Origin: a virus
IMG/VR virus record: IMGVR_UViG_3300005338_000015
Location: 1-49,022 of that record
Direction: 5' to 3' (one strand)
DNA length: 49,022 nt
The position numbers and the translations under genes are program-made. Below the pieces are notes generated by a model. That model saw only the letters and a list, made by a program, of their open reading frames with translations, made no database searches and was not told where the DNA came from. Positions 1 to 6,696 of this stretch are shown one piece after another; position 1 is the first letter of the stretch; each line of letters begins with the position of its first letter.

Positions 1-1
1 T

Positions 2-340
2 GCCGAGCGCCGCCGCAAGGCCGACGAGGAAGCTAAAGCCGAGCGCGACCGCCTGGCCGCGATTGCTGCCAAGGAACGCGCCGAGGCGGAAGCCGCGGAA
101 CAGGCCGAGCGGCAACGATTGAAAGCCGAGGCTGACAAGCTGGCCGCCGAACGTGCCGAATTCCAGCGCCAGCAGGCCGAAGTCGCCAAGGCAGCGCAAG
201 CCAAGTCCATCGCGGGCGCTACGTTGGTCGAGGCCGCTACAGAAGCCCTGACGCTGTTGCAAGCCATCCAGCCGCAGCACCTGGCGACGTTGAAACTCGC
301 TGCCGCACTGGAACGTGAAGGCACGGCCAAAGCCGCATGA
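2..340 (+). CDS. C-terminal part of a coiled-coil protein, 5' end outside window
   Basis: The frame is open from base 2 and stops at 340, so only the last 112 residues are present. The first ~75 residues are an uninterrupted Ala/Glu/Lys/Arg-rich helix with the look of a long coiled coil; the last ~35 are helical and less charged. It belongs to the GC-rich segment and its stop overlaps the next ATG (ATGA). Similar charged tails occur in phage recombination-associated proteins upstream of NinB-like genes, but no catalytic part is visible, so no function is assigned. Confidence 0.6.
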   Translation, partial: AERRRKADEEAKAERDRLAAIAAKERAEAEAAEQAERQRLKAEADKLAAERAEFQRQQAEVAKAAQAKSIAGATLVEAATEALTLLQAIQPQHLATLKLAAALEREGTAKAA

Positions 341-798
341 CCGAAATCGCCATCCCTGCCGAGAATCGCCAGCCCGCTATAGACGCGCTGGGCCGCTTCC
401 TGCTCGCTTTCTCGCCGGGCAAGGAATTGTCCGTCGAGGTCGAACTGGTCAAGGCCGAACGCAGCAGCCGCCAGAACAAGGCGCTGTTCGGCCATGCCTA
501 CAAGGTGATCGGGCAAGCGGTCGGGCTGTCGGGTCGGAAGGAATTGGAAGGCTTGCATGAGGACTTCTGCAAGGCGTTTTACGGCAAGCGAACCGTGAGC
601 GTGCTGGGCGAGTTGCAAAGTCTGCCCGTTCGCACAACGACCACGGATGAAAACGGCAAGCGGGACGTTATTAGCGCCGCCGAGTTCTCGCAGTTTTATG
701 CGGACGTGGAACGCAAGGCCGCCGAGTTCGGCATTTTCATCCCGGCGCCTAACCCGCGCTGGTTTTTGGATAACGAAAATTGGAGCGAACCCGCATGA
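337..798 (+). CDS. NinB-like phage recombination protein (tentative)
   Basis: 153 residues, ATG overlapping the previous stop by 4 bases. The segment VKAERSSRQNKALFG (about 40-54), with its basic residues then SRQN, resembles the N-terminal signature of NinB/Orf proteins, in which a stretch like RSxxQNxLLW precedes helices. The C-terminal half (AAEFSQFYADVERKAAEFGI, near 120-140) matches the NinB layout of a final helix followed by a Pro-rich end. NinB/Orf proteins bind single-stranded DNA and help phage recombination. The family resemblance is by eye and the middle is divergent, so this remains tentative. It sits in a tight GC-rich operon with the coiled-coil gene. Confidence 0.5.
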   Translation: MTEIAIPAENRQPAIDALGRFLLAFSPGKELSVEVELVKAERSSRQNKALFGHAYKVIGQAVGLSGRKELEGLHEDFCKAFYGKRTVSVLGELQSLPVRTTTTDENGKRDVISAAEFSQFYADVERKAAEFGIFIPAPNPRWFLDNENWSEPA

Positions 799-980
799 CT
801 TCCCCCACCGACCCGGCGTTCGAGAAGTTGCTGAGCGATAACCCGACGCTGTATTTCGATCAATCGGCACGTACTCGGAACGGCAAAGCCGCCGAATTGC
901 GCCCGGTCAAGAATGTGAGCCTGATCTCGCGGCTGGCGCGGGAAGTGTTGCTGATTGGCTGGGAGCGCGGGAATGGCTAA
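795..980 (+). CDS. small hypothetical protein
   Basis: 61 residues from the ATG at 795, which overlaps the NinB-like stop (ATGA). An in-frame start 15 bases upstream exists, but the overlapping ATG fits the operon better. Visible composition: a polar N-terminus (TSPTDPAFEKLLSDNP) and a C-terminal half rich in Leu/Val/Arg that could form one helix. No motif recognised. Coding status is supported only by GC-rich codon use and the overlapping chain of genes. Confidence 0.45.
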   Translation: MTSPTDPAFEKLLSDNPTLYFDQSARTRNGKAAELRPVKNVSLISRLAREVLLIGWERGNG

Positions 981-1182
981 GCCGAATTTGGTGAACGGGC
1001 GAATTGTCGGCGGCTACAGCCTGCACGACGCGCATAAGCCCGAGCTTTGTAAGCACGATAGCAAGTGCTTCTGGCGATGCGTTGACTGCTGCGGCGTCAA
1101 GGATGACCGCGACATTGTTGAATGCTCAACGTGCGGCCAGCAGAAGTCGGTGCGATGCAATTTTGACGAGGATTTCTCATGA
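973..1182 (+). CDS. small cysteine-rich zinc-ribbon protein
   Basis: 69 residues from the ATG at 973, overlapping the preceding gene by 8 bases. It contains Cys/His pairs spaced like a zinc-binding fold: CKHDSKC, WRCVDCCGV and VECSTCG, within the middle 40 residues. Small zinc ribbons of this type are common among phage accessory genes and may bind nucleic acid or protein; nothing shows which. The stop overlaps the ATG of the next tiny frame (ATGA at 1179-1182). Confidence 0.55.
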   Translation: MAKPNLVNGRIVGGYSLHDAHKPELCKHDSKCFWRCVDCCGVKDDRDIVECSTCGQQKSVRCNFDEDFS

Positions 1183-1208
1183 CCCGTCAACCGTGGTTGC
1201 TTATGTAA
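1179..1208 (+). CDS. 9-codon mini-frame, truncated version of the peptide at 48883
   Basis: ATG overlaps the preceding stop; it encodes MTRQPWLLM then TAA. The second copy at 48883-48930 has G instead of T at the equivalent of base 1206 and reads on as MKVRQPWLLMEWGWK to a TGA that overlaps the next ATG. The single-base difference therefore creates a premature stop here. It may be a translational-coupling leader; expression is not proven. Confidence 0.3.
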   Translation: MTRQPWLLM

Positions 1209-1315
1209 TGGGGGTGGAAGTGATGGCCGGCATCTGGAAAACCGAATCCGAGGAATACGAGGACCACATGAACGAAATGGCTTGCGACGTTGGGATCGGC
1301 ATCGAAGATTTGTCA
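1184..1315 (+). repeat. internal copy of the 132-bp near-terminal direct repeat
   Basis: Bases 1184-1315 match 48891-49022, the end of the window, at 131 of 132 positions; the only difference is T1206 versus G48913. The sequences upstream of the two copies are unrelated. The repeat contains the last codons of the mini-frame and the first 31 codons of the following gene. It marks either genome closure or a shared cassette at which an assembly branched. Confidence 0.95.
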
Positions 1316-1495
1316 GACGGTGATCGCGTGCGCCTGCATCCGAATGCGTCCAATCCGCTGCATAAGCGGCCTGTCATGGCGACGTACTCGAGCGGCTATT
1401 TCTACTGCGACGGATCGAGGTATGAGGACGGCCCCGATTACTACTTCGGCGACGTGCTGACCTACAACGATTCCATCGAACGGATCGTGTCATGA
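1223..1495 (+). CDS. hypothetical acidic protein of the GC-rich cassette
   Basis: 90 residues from ATG 1223, chosen because GGGGTGGAAG lies just upstream and because the same start is conserved in the partial copy at 48930. The protein is acidic and Tyr/Asp-rich. The stretch LSDGDRVRLHPNASNPLHKR followed by VMATYSSGYFYCDGSRYEDGPDYYFGDV looks like a small beta-barrel with Tyr/Gly turns. No family recognised. The stop overlaps the next mini-frame (TCATGA). Confidence 0.55.
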   Translation: MAGIWKTESEEYEDHMNEMACDVGIGIEDLSDGDRVRLHPNASNPLHKRPVMATYSSGYFYCDGSRYEDGPDYYFGDVLTYNDSIERIVS

Positions 1496-1530
1496 CCCCT
1501 ATGCGCAAGGTCAGTGGGGTGGCGGGGTGA
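1492..1530 (+). CDS. 12-codon mini-frame
   Basis: It encodes MTPMRKVSGVAG; the ATG overlaps the preceding stop and its TGA overlaps the next ATG (TGATG at 1528-1532). It has the same architecture as the mini-frame before 1223. Such overlaps suggest translational coupling, but the peptide may have no role. Confidence 0.2.
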   Translation: MTPMRKVSGVAG

Positions 1531-1679
1531 TGCTGCGAATTACAGCGCCGCACTTCGTTGCTGGCATTGTTCGCGGCGGACCCGTTGCACCAATTATTGC
1601 TTACATGAATGGTTGGACGTTGGCACAGATCGCCGCGTACTGCCTTAAGAAAGGATGGACTTACGAGGTAATCCCATGA
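1530..1679 (+). CDS. conserved small prophage protein
   Basis: 49 residues starting at ATG 1530 (overlap TGATG) and ending within the next ATG. The pattern ITAPHFVAGIV near the N-terminus and AYCLKKGWTYEVIP at the C-terminus is a recurrent signature of very small proteins in proteobacterial prophages, where the ending is typically an aromatic residue followed by EV and a hydrophobic residue. Function is unknown in the family. Its presence supports the view that the GC-rich segment derives from a temperate-phage accessory region. Confidence 0.65.
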   Translation: MLRITAPHFVAGIVRGGPVAPIIAYMNGWTLAQIAAYCLKKGWTYEVIP

Positions 1680-2056
1680 ACACCCCCGCATTGCAGCATC
1701 AAATAGCGAGCGCGATTCAAGCCGCGCCAGTTGTCGATATTGACGGCGTATTCCATGCGCAGATTCCGATGGAAATGCTTTGGGAATGGCACCTAGCCGC
1801 TAAGACCCTCACCGCGCAGCCAGCGGATGGCGTGTGGCGGGAAATTGAGAGTGCGCCGAGGGATGGAACGAAGATTTGGTTATGGGATGGCAAGACCGTT
1901 TTTGTCGGTAAGTGGATAACCAAGATGGCATTCAGCGAGAAAAACAGAACGGGCGAATGGGTAAATGACTTAAATAGCGCACGTTCGCCGATTCTTTGGT
2001 TTCCACTCCCCGCCCCACCTGCCGCCGCGCGTTCGGAGGAACAGAATGGACGTTAA
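1676..2056 (+). CDS. DUF551-like protein
   Basis: 126 residues; ATG 1676 overlaps the preceding stop. The C-terminal ~75 residues carry the DUF551-type pattern: W-x-E-I-x-S-A-P-R-D-G-T (WREIESAPRDGT), then KIWLWDGKTVFVGKW, and a closing W-F-P-L-P-A-P-P. DUF551 proteins are phage accessory proteins of unknown role. The N-terminal ~50 residues look like a separate helical region. It overlaps the next gene by 11 bases. Confidence 0.6.
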   Translation: MNTPALQHQIASAIQAAPVVDIDGVFHAQIPMEMLWEWHLAAKTLTAQPADGVWREIESAPRDGTKIWLWDGKTVFVGKWITKMAFSEKNRTGEWVNDLNSARSPILWFPLPAPPAAARSEEQNGR

Positions 2057-2492
2057 GGAATTGATGGCGCTGAGTGAGAAGGCGACCGTTGGGAAATGGT
2101 CGGCTTGCGGAGCAGAACGAGGCGGATGTATCTGTGGCCTTATTTGGTCAGAGGAAGCAGATGCAGCACTAGCTTGCACAAGTGTGAAGGATACGCCGGA
2201 CGGTCCTGACGTAATTATCGGTAACCAGATCGGCGCTAATGCTGTACTCATCGCCGCCGTCGTGAACTTCATCCGCTCCCCCGAGTTTGCTGAAATGGTG
2301 AAGAACGATGCGCGATGGAAATATGCTCGATCCAATCTGACACAGGGGTGCCAGCAAAGAACGATAACCCCTTGGGTTATTTGCTTTCGAGCAGACGCCT
2401 TCGTTGAAGGCTGGACGCTCGATCAGCTGGACGGATTGGTCGATAACGCCATCGCAGCCCACCTAGCCGGGCAGGGAGAGGGGAATGGCTGA
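2046..2492 (+). CDS. Ea22-like phage accessory protein
   Basis: 148 residues, ATG 2046 preceded by GGAGGAACAGA. The first ~80 residues follow the Ea22-like layout: an N-terminal helix (ELMALSEKATVGKW), a Cys/Gly-rich loop, and an alanine-rich end (GANAVLIAAVVNFIRSPEF) matching the 'DAxFIAAA.NxVR' ending of that family. The C-terminal half (Trp/Cys-rich, then AIAAHLAG) is not recognised. Ea22-type genes sit in variable accessory regions of lambdoid-type phages and have no firm function. Confidence 0.5.
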   Translation: MDVKELMALSEKATVGKWSACGAERGGCICGLIWSEEADAALACTSVKDTPDGPDVIIGNQIGANAVLIAAVVNFIRSPEFAEMVKNDARWKYARSNLTQGCQQRTITPWVICFRADAFVEGWTLDQLDGLVDNAIAAHLAGQGEGNG

Positions 2493-2688
2493 CATCAAGG
2501 CAACGTGGTCGATCAGCCTGAACTGCGACTGCCCGAAATGCGGCGAGTATGTCGATCTTCTCGAAGACCCTGATTGGTGGGACCGACACCGCGTTGAACT
2601 TTGCGAACACGACACGCCGAAAACAACGGACGTGCGCGTGATTTGCCCGGACTGCGGCGCTGACTTCCATGCCGACTTTCAATACTAG
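2485..2688 (+). CDS. small zinc-ribbon protein
   Basis: 67 residues, ATG 2485 inside the end of the preceding gene. Two CxxC knuckles, CDCPKCGEYVD (~13-23) and ICPDCGADFHAD (near the C-terminus), frame an acidic Trp-rich middle (EDPDWWDRH). This is a classic treble-clef or zinc-ribbon pattern. Likely a small nucleic-acid or protein binding accessory protein; no specific family recognised. Confidence 0.6.
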   Translation: MADIKATWSISLNCDCPKCGEYVDLLEDPDWWDRHRVELCEHDTPKTTDVRVICPDCGADFHADFQY

Positions 2689-2696
2689 GACCAACC

Positions 2697-3221
2697 ATGA
2701 ACACAAACACTGAGCCGATGCTGCCGGTTTGTTCGACGTTCTGGCATGACGCACCGTTCGATGTTACTGACAAGCGTCTATACACCGCCGACCAAATGCT
2801 CGCCATGTACGCCAAGGGCCAAGCCGAGGGCGGGGAGGCGGAACTTCAGTTTTCGCTCGGCGAGGCAAAGGCACTTGTTGAGTTTTTCGGCGGCGACAAT
2901 ACCAGTGTTTCAGTTGCCGAGTTCCCCGCTAGACAGGATACCGACGAAGGACTGTCGGAAGCCGGGAAGTACGCATGGTGTACTGACTACCCCGAAGAAG
3001 GCTGCATGTATCTCGGGCCGCATGACATCGACACTGAGGAACACAACGAACCAGCCCACCCCGCCAAGGCCGTCGAGGTCACGGAGGAGCTAGCCGAAAA
3101 GGTTCTGACCGAATATGTGCGACTTCGGCTAACTGTTCCCGATCATATGGACGAAGGCCGCGACGGTCGAATCAAGTTCATGCGCGCCGCCCTGAGTGCG
3201 GCCCTAGGGGATGGGAAATGA
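2697..3221 (+). CDS. hypothetical accessory protein
   Basis: 174 residues with ATG 2697 just after a stop, upstream AGGACCAACC. The N-terminal segment (YTADQMLAMYAKGQAEG, ~28-44) resembles the 'yTadqmraY' strip seen in Ea22-like and other phage accessory proteins. The rest is acidic. A C-terminal helix-rich part contains VLTEYVRLRLTVPDHMDEGR. No catalytic motif. Overlaps the next gene by 4 bases. Confidence 0.5.
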   Translation: MNTNTEPMLPVCSTFWHDAPFDVTDKRLYTADQMLAMYAKGQAEGGEAELQFSLGEAKALVEFFGGDNTSVSVAEFPARQDTDEGLSEAGKYAWCTDYPEEGCMYLGPHDIDTEEHNEPAHPAKAVEVTEELAEKVLTEYVRLRLTVPDHMDEGRDGRIKFMRAALSAALGDGK

Positions 3222-3553
3222 GTCTATGCGCCTGCCTAGGCCCACAAAACGATGAGCCCTTATGTCCATGCCTGATGGAAAAAGTTAAGGACTGGCACAA
3301 CGCCAAGCTCGCCGCCTGTCAGCGGGAACGGGATGAGTTGCGGGCGAAGTCAAGCAAGGTCATTAGCGGACTGGTCGAGCTGCTGGAATTCGCTGGCGTG
3401 TTCAGCGACCTAGACTTCAACCACAACGGCAGGCCGGCAAGGGAGGTCGTATCGGAAATCCTCGCGGCAGAAACCGCCGACGAAATGCTGGCCGCCCTCC
3501 ATCCGGGCGAGGCAACTCCCTTCAACCCACTTGACCATGAGCAGAGTAGGTAA
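3218..3553 (+). CDS. hypothetical protein, last gene of the GC-rich segment
   Basis: 111 residues. The N-terminus is Cys-rich (SLCACLGPQNDEPLCPC), followed by a helical WHNAKLAACQRERDELRAK region. Codon use is GC-rich until the last few codons. Base composition changes abruptly at about 3540-3560, so the 3' end of this gene is at or next to the cassette boundary. No function assigned. Confidence 0.5.
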   Translation: MSLCACLGPQNDEPLCPCLMEKVKDWHNAKLAACQRERDELRAKSSKVISGLVELLEFAGVFSDLDFNHNGRPAREVVSEILAAETADEMLAALHPGEATPFNPLDHEQSR

Positions 3554-3558
3554 GTATC

Positions 3559-3750
3559 ATGATAGATTATATAGCAACACCTGGAACCTTATGGGTAACT
3601 TCAGATGGTAAAGAGTTTAGGACAGAGAAAGAAGCTCAAGACTATTGTAAGCGGGATCACATCATTCGACTTGTAGAGGCAGAAAATGCTCCTTATGGAG
3701 AATGGTCAAATGCAGATGTAGTAGAATTTATTCTTAAACATTTTGGATAG
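3559..3750 (+). CDS. hypothetical protein, first AT-rich gene
   Basis: 63 residues with ATG 3559 preceded by GTAGGTAAGTATC. Visible features: W-V-T-S-D-G-K-E-F-R-T near the N-terminus, then EKEAQDYCKRDHIIRLVE, a helix; this looks like a small 'xxDGxxFxtxxEAxxy' phage protein of the kind that carries a beta-hairpin then a helix. First gene with the AT-rich composition that continues to the right. Confidence 0.55.
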   Translation: MIDYIATPGTLWVTSDGKEFRTEKEAQDYCKRDHIIRLVEAENAPYGEWSNADVVEFILKHFG

Positions 3751-3755
3751 CAGTA

Positions 3756-3947
3756 ATGCCTACTAAACGATCACGAAAAACTGCTGTTCAAAATTTGAAC
3801 ACCACTTCGACCGTTCCCGAAGTACGAACTTACCTCAGTCAATGCGTGGGTAAGATTTGCGCATATAAGAACGTGAAGAAGGACACTGAGGCTAAGGCCT
3901 GGGCAGTTCGACTTATGGAGGGACTAAAAGCCAATGGACTCATCTGA
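3756..3947 (+). CDS. hypothetical protein containing a palindromic repeat in its 5' end
   Basis: 63 residues, basic N-terminus (PTKRSRK). Codons 11-15 are formed by the 15-bp palindrome at 3786-3800, the only copy that may lie within a gene; alternatively the real start is further in, though no in-frame ATG with a good ribosome site is seen. The C-terminal part (ICAYKNVKKDTEAKAWAVRL) looks helical. Function unknown. Confidence 0.4.
   Translation: MPTKRSRKTAVQNLNTTSTVPEVRTYLSQCVGKICAYKNVKKDTEAKAWAVRLMEGLKANGLI
3786..3800. repeat. palindrome copy 1 of 10 (GTTCAAAATTTGAAC)
   Basis: Exact core GTTCAAAATTTGAAC, flanked by ACTGCT on the left and ACCACTT on the right, which keep the conserved outer positions of the family. 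The first copy to the right of the GC-rich cassette. Confidence 0.9.
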
Positions 3948-4179
3948 ACACTTATACCATCGTGAGGTAAGTAAATACCCTGAACGCTTTGGTGCCTTAT
4001 CTGGTCTGTTCCTTGTCCTAATTGAGGAATTAAAACTTAAACAGGCCCTGGATGAACAGCGAATAAAGTATTATGAAACTGCATTCCGGGGCATTGACAA
4101 CCATCCCGCGCTCATGTATCATGGACCCCAAGCTAAACAATGCGAACAAGGAAAAGACAGCGAAGAAAAGGGGAAGTAA
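3934..4179 (+). CDS. hypothetical protein
   Basis: 81 residues; ATG 3934 overlaps the preceding gene by 14 bases. Predicted mostly helical (SGLFLVLIEELKLKQALDEQ) with a polar, Lys/Glu-rich C-terminus. It overlaps the next gene by 40 bases in another frame, and the helical middle is the most credible part. No family recognised. Confidence 0.45.
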   Translation: MDSSEHLYHREVSKYPERFGALSGLFLVLIEELKLKQALDEQRIKYYETAFRGIDNHPALMYHGPQAKQCEQGKDSEEKGK

Positions 4180-4436
4180 TCTGCCTTTGCAAAGCCTACC
4201 CATTCCCTCACAGGGCACTTGGTGGACTATGCACTGGAAGGTCATTCATCCAAACATTCTTTGAAGTCCAACTATTCGGTGAATGTCGAGATTGCCACCA
4301 CTACGAAGATGGGGAAGATCAAGATGGAAGAAGAGTGAGTTGCCAAGTTCTTGAGGGTTTGGAACCGTACCTCCAATGCCCAGCACTTCAGGAATGGATT
4401 AGGTACGAAGGTGTCAAAGTGTACAAGGTAAAATAA
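4140..4436 (+). CDS. conserved cysteine-rich phage protein
   Basis: 98 residues from ATG 4140. After a basic stretch (RTRKRQRRKGE) comes CLCKAYPFPHRALGGLC, a signature I associate with small phage proteins in which a C-x-C, a 'PFPHR' and a later Cys recur, followed by GECRDCHHYEDGED and two more Cys. The Cys pattern implies metal binding. Location before the replication genes fits an early accessory role; the biochemical function is unknown. Confidence 0.6.
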   Translation: MRTRKRQRRKGEVICLCKAYPFPHRALGGLCTGRSFIQTFFEVQLFGECRDCHHYEDGEDQDGRRVSCQVLEGLEPYLQCPALQEWIRYEGVKVYKVK

Positions 4437-4468
4437 CCGCCGCAAGGCTAACTAAAGAGGAAAGAAAA

Positions 4469-4825
4469 ATGGGTACTGTTACTGCGAAGACTAAGGTTAA
4501 GGTTGAAGGTCAGCCGGACGTTGAGAAGAACGCCAGCGTTGAGTATGACATTCCGAGTGACTTGGAAGGGTTGCGTGCTAAGTTCGGTGATGAAGTTGTG
4601 GCTAGCAATGCTGAAGGTGCAATTGTCATCTCCCTCCAGTCCTTCATGCGTCGTCACATTGATAAGACGCCTGAGGAACTGCAGGCACTGGTCAATGGTT
4701 GGAAGCCGGACACTCGTGCAGCTGTTGTGCGCAAGTCTGCCTTTGAGAAGGCCAGCGAAGCGATTGGCGGCCTGACTGCTGAACAGCGGAAGGAACTGAT
4801 TGCGAAGCTGAAGGCGCAAGCGTAA
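4469..4825 (+). CDS. hypothetical protein, possible member of a three-gene paralog family
   Basis: 118 residues, ATG 4469 preceded by AGAGGAAAGAAAA. Layout: beta-rich N-terminus ending in VEYDIPSDLEGLRAKFGD, a helix with VISLQSFMRR, and a C-terminal helix ending GLTAEQRKELIAKL. The same order (strand, S-x-E-x-LR, a helix with I..LQ..R, and a terminal 'ALSxQ.R..L' helix) is seen in the proteins at 44845 and 47453, suggesting distant paralogs. Role unknown; all three sit in rightward, early-type positions. Confidence 0.55.
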   Translation: MGTVTAKTKVKVEGQPDVEKNASVEYDIPSDLEGLRAKFGDEVVASNAEGAIVISLQSFMRRHIDKTPEELQALVNGWKPDTRAAVVRKSAFEKASEAIGGLTAEQRKELIAKLKAQA

Positions 4826-4826
4826 G

Positions 4827-4933
4827 TTTTTAGTCTTGCTTCGTTGGTCGAGTGTTCAACCAGCACCCACCAGATAAGTGTCCGGCATGGCAGCCTTGAA
4901 AAGCTAAACGGCCACCAACGAAGCATCTAAAAA
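4827..4933. other. 107-nt structured intergenic element (19-bp interrupted inverted repeat)
   Basis: The outer arms TTTTTAG (4827-4833) and CTAAAAA (4927-4933) are complementary, and the inner arms TGCTTCGTTGGT (4837-4848) and ACCAACGAAGCA (4914-4925) are perfectly complementary. The ~65 nt between them contain smaller hairpin possibilities, e.g. GGC-ATGGCA-GCC. It is not a cloverleaf: no T-arm consensus on either strand. A structured RNA or a DNA-level cruciform site is possible. Confidence 0.6.
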
Positions 4934-5119
4934 ATCCCAGCGCTGGCTATGGCAGCGTCCTTCTGGTCCCACCTGACTCCCCTCAGTAAGCCGCCAGATA
5001 GGTTAAGGTTCCAATGCGTTTCCCCTGCGCAGGAGCCACCATAGCACATTAAGAAGGGTTCTTGGAAGAGCCTTTCCCAATGTGACAGACAAGTGTTACA
5101 AACCACACAAGGATAAAAC
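4934..5119. other. non-coding stretch with further hairpins
   Basis: No convincing gene. Visible hairpins: CGCTG/CAGCG near 4943-4959, a 10-bp stem with G-U pairs formed by AAGGGTTCTT and AAGAGCCTTT (about 5053-5074), and TGTGACA/TGTTACA (about 5081-5100). Together with the element at 4827-4933, the whole 294-nt gap looks structured rather than empty. A promoter could not be identified. Confidence 0.4.
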
Positions 5120-5257
5120 ATGAGTAAATTATCCGACCTTTGGATTAAGCTCCCTCTTTGCTACCGCTACGGTCAGCCTGTTGGTATACGCTACCGGGTG
5201 GTTCATTACGTTTGGTTATTTGGAAAGCGCTGGGTTATTTGGACCTACAGTATTTAA
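5120..5257 (+). CDS. small basic aromatic protein
   Basis: 45 residues from ATG 5120, preceded by AAGGATAAAAC. The composition is basic and rich in Trp/Tyr/Val (YRVVHYVWLFGKRWVIW), compatible with a small membrane-associated or beta-hairpin protein. Ends 13 bases before the next start. No family recognised. Confidence 0.45.
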   Translation: MSKLSDLWIKLPLCYRYGQPVGIRYRVVHYVWLFGKRWVIWTYSI

Positions 5258-5270
5258 AGGGAGTGACAAG

Positions 5271-5570
5271 GTGCGCAAGGTATTTGTACTAAACAACGGT
5301 GGAAAAGACTACTCTGACGCTGAGCGCTTCGGGGATATAGTCTTCTGTACTCAAGGATCATTGGATAAGTGGAACATTAGCCAAATGTACAGGGACCTGG
5401 AAATGGCTCTTATGGATGCGCAAGCAGATGATCTTATCCTTCTGGACAGTCTGGCAAGCCTGTGCTCCACAGCAAGTGCCATGATGGCATTTCGCTTTGG
5501 TGAAGTCCATTACTTGATTTACAAGGACGGGAAGTACATTCAGCGGGACTTAATGCTGGAGAATGAGTGA
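5271..5570 (+). CDS. conserved phage protein of unknown function
   Basis: 99 residues with a GTG start at 5271, preferred because AAAGGGAG lies upstream and the recognisable domain begins there. The N-terminal KVFVLNNGGKDYSDAERFGD, then VFCTQGSLDKW and DDLILLDSLASLCS, form a pattern seen in a widespread phage protein resembling a Rossmann-like alpha/beta unit. No catalytic residues identified. Its stop overlaps the next ATG (TGATG). Confidence 0.6.
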   Translation: MRKVFVLNNGGKDYSDAERFGDIVFCTQGSLDKWNISQMYRDLEMALMDAQADDLILLDSLASLCSTASAMMAFRFGEVHYLIYKDGKYIQRDLMLENE

Positions 5571-5731
5571 TGACTATTTATGAAAGGGTTAGGTTAACAA
5601 TTCTTGAAGGAATGTCCCAAGAAGATGCTTGGAGTAAGAATGTAGAAGAGCTTATTACTGATAAGATTAACAGAATGACTAACAGCGAGTTTCTTTGGGC
5701 GATTAGTGAAGCTCATATTGAGGACCAGTAA
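5570..5731 (+). CDS. small hypothetical protein
   Basis: 53 residues, ATG 5570 overlapping the previous stop, TAA overlapping the next ATG (TAATG). Helical, acidic: MSQEDAWSKNVEELITDKI. Tight coupling on both sides supports it as a real gene. Function unknown. Confidence 0.5.
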   Translation: MTIYERVRLTILEGMSQEDAWSKNVEELITDKINRMTNSEFLWAISEAHIEDQ

Positions 5732-6693
5732 TGGGCATCTCCATCGAATCTAAGACCTTTGACAACACTCGCCTGGCTACTTACAAAGAGTGTCCACGTA
5801 AGTACTTCATCCGTCATTTCCTTCACTGGACTCGTGATATTACTGGAGATGCGCTTGTCTTTGGTTCCTCCTGGCACGCTGGTATGGATGCACTTTGGCA
5901 TTATGGTAAGTCACTGATGCCAATTAACCTTGCTAACATAGCCTACGATGGCTTCATGGCTAAGTGGGAAGAAGAAGGTTTTCCTGCTGTGGTGACGATG
6001 GAAATGCAGGAGCAACTTGGCGCTCGCACTCCTGGCAATGCAAAGGAAATGTTCTACAACTACGCAACTTCTCGTGAGCGAATGCTTAAGGAAGCAGACG
6101 TTCTGGCCATTGAGCAGCCTTTCGCTGTGCCAATTCCTGCACTCAGCGACACCTGGTATATTGGGAAGCTGGATAAAGTAATCCAGTGGAACAGTAACAA
6201 GGTTGTCCTGGAACACAAGACCACAAGTGACTACGCAATCAGTGGTGGAATACAACCACGTTGGACGGAACAGTGGTATTCCTCAAGTCAGGTCAAGGGG
6301 TATGAATTCGGAGGCTCGCTTTATTTTCCTGGTCTGGACGGAGTATGGGTGGATGGCGCACTTGTGCACAAGAAGATTCATGACGTATTCAAGTTCATTC
6401 CAATTAAGCACTCTATGCCTTTGCTTATTGAGTGGATCGAAGATACAAGGAATTGGATTAAAAGGATTGGAGATGATACTTCCCTTGTGGTTGGTGCTGG
6501 GAAGTTGGTAGGTGGTTGCTTTCCGAAGAATGAGGATTCGTGCTTCGGTAAGTATGGGACTTGTACCTTCTTGGATATTTGCAGGAACTGTGCTGATCCG
6601 ACGCAACTTGATGGACCACCGGAAGGTTATAAGGAAGAGAAATGGGAACCTTTCGAAGTACTCAAGCTTGACAAACTAATACAAAAGGAGTGA
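5731..6693 (+). CDS. PD-(D/E)XK nuclease, RecB/Cas4-like, with Fe-S cysteines
   Basis: 320 residues. It carries the nuclease core of the PD-(D/E)XK superfamily: GKLDKVI (D148) and VVLEHKTT (E161, K163), followed by a QxxxY-like motif (SSQVKGYEF, ~185-193). One Cys near the N-terminus (YKECPRKYF, C21) and a C-terminal cluster (C263, C271, C278, C284, C287) match the four-cysteine iron-sulfur arrangement of RecB/AddB/Cas4-type nucleases. It probably resects DNA ends in the phage recombination system. It lies with a Sak4-like ATPase and an SSB-like protein, which is a typical recombination module. Confidence 0.85.
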   Translation: MGISIESKTFDNTRLATYKECPRKYFIRHFLHWTRDITGDALVFGSSWHAGMDALWHYGKSLMPINLANIAYDGFMAKWEEEGFPAVVTMEMQEQLGARTPGNAKEMFYNYATSRERMLKEADVLAIEQPFAVPIPALSDTWYIGKLDKVIQWNSNKVVLEHKTTSDYAISGGIQPRWTEQWYSSSQVKGYEFGGSLYFPGLDGVWVDGALVHKKIHDVFKFIPIKHSMPLLIEWIEDTRNWIKRIGDDTSLVVGAGKLVGGCFPKNEDSCFGKYGTCTFLDICRNCADPTQLDGPPEGYKEEKWEPFEVLKLDKLIQKE

Positions 6694-6696
6694 CAA

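Noticed and set aside
4837-4925. Possible tRNA from the GCTTCGT...ACGAAGC pairing
   Set aside because: The acceptor-like arms pair, but neither strand has a TTCRA T-loop next to the 3' arm, and the D- and anticodon-arm geometry is wrong.
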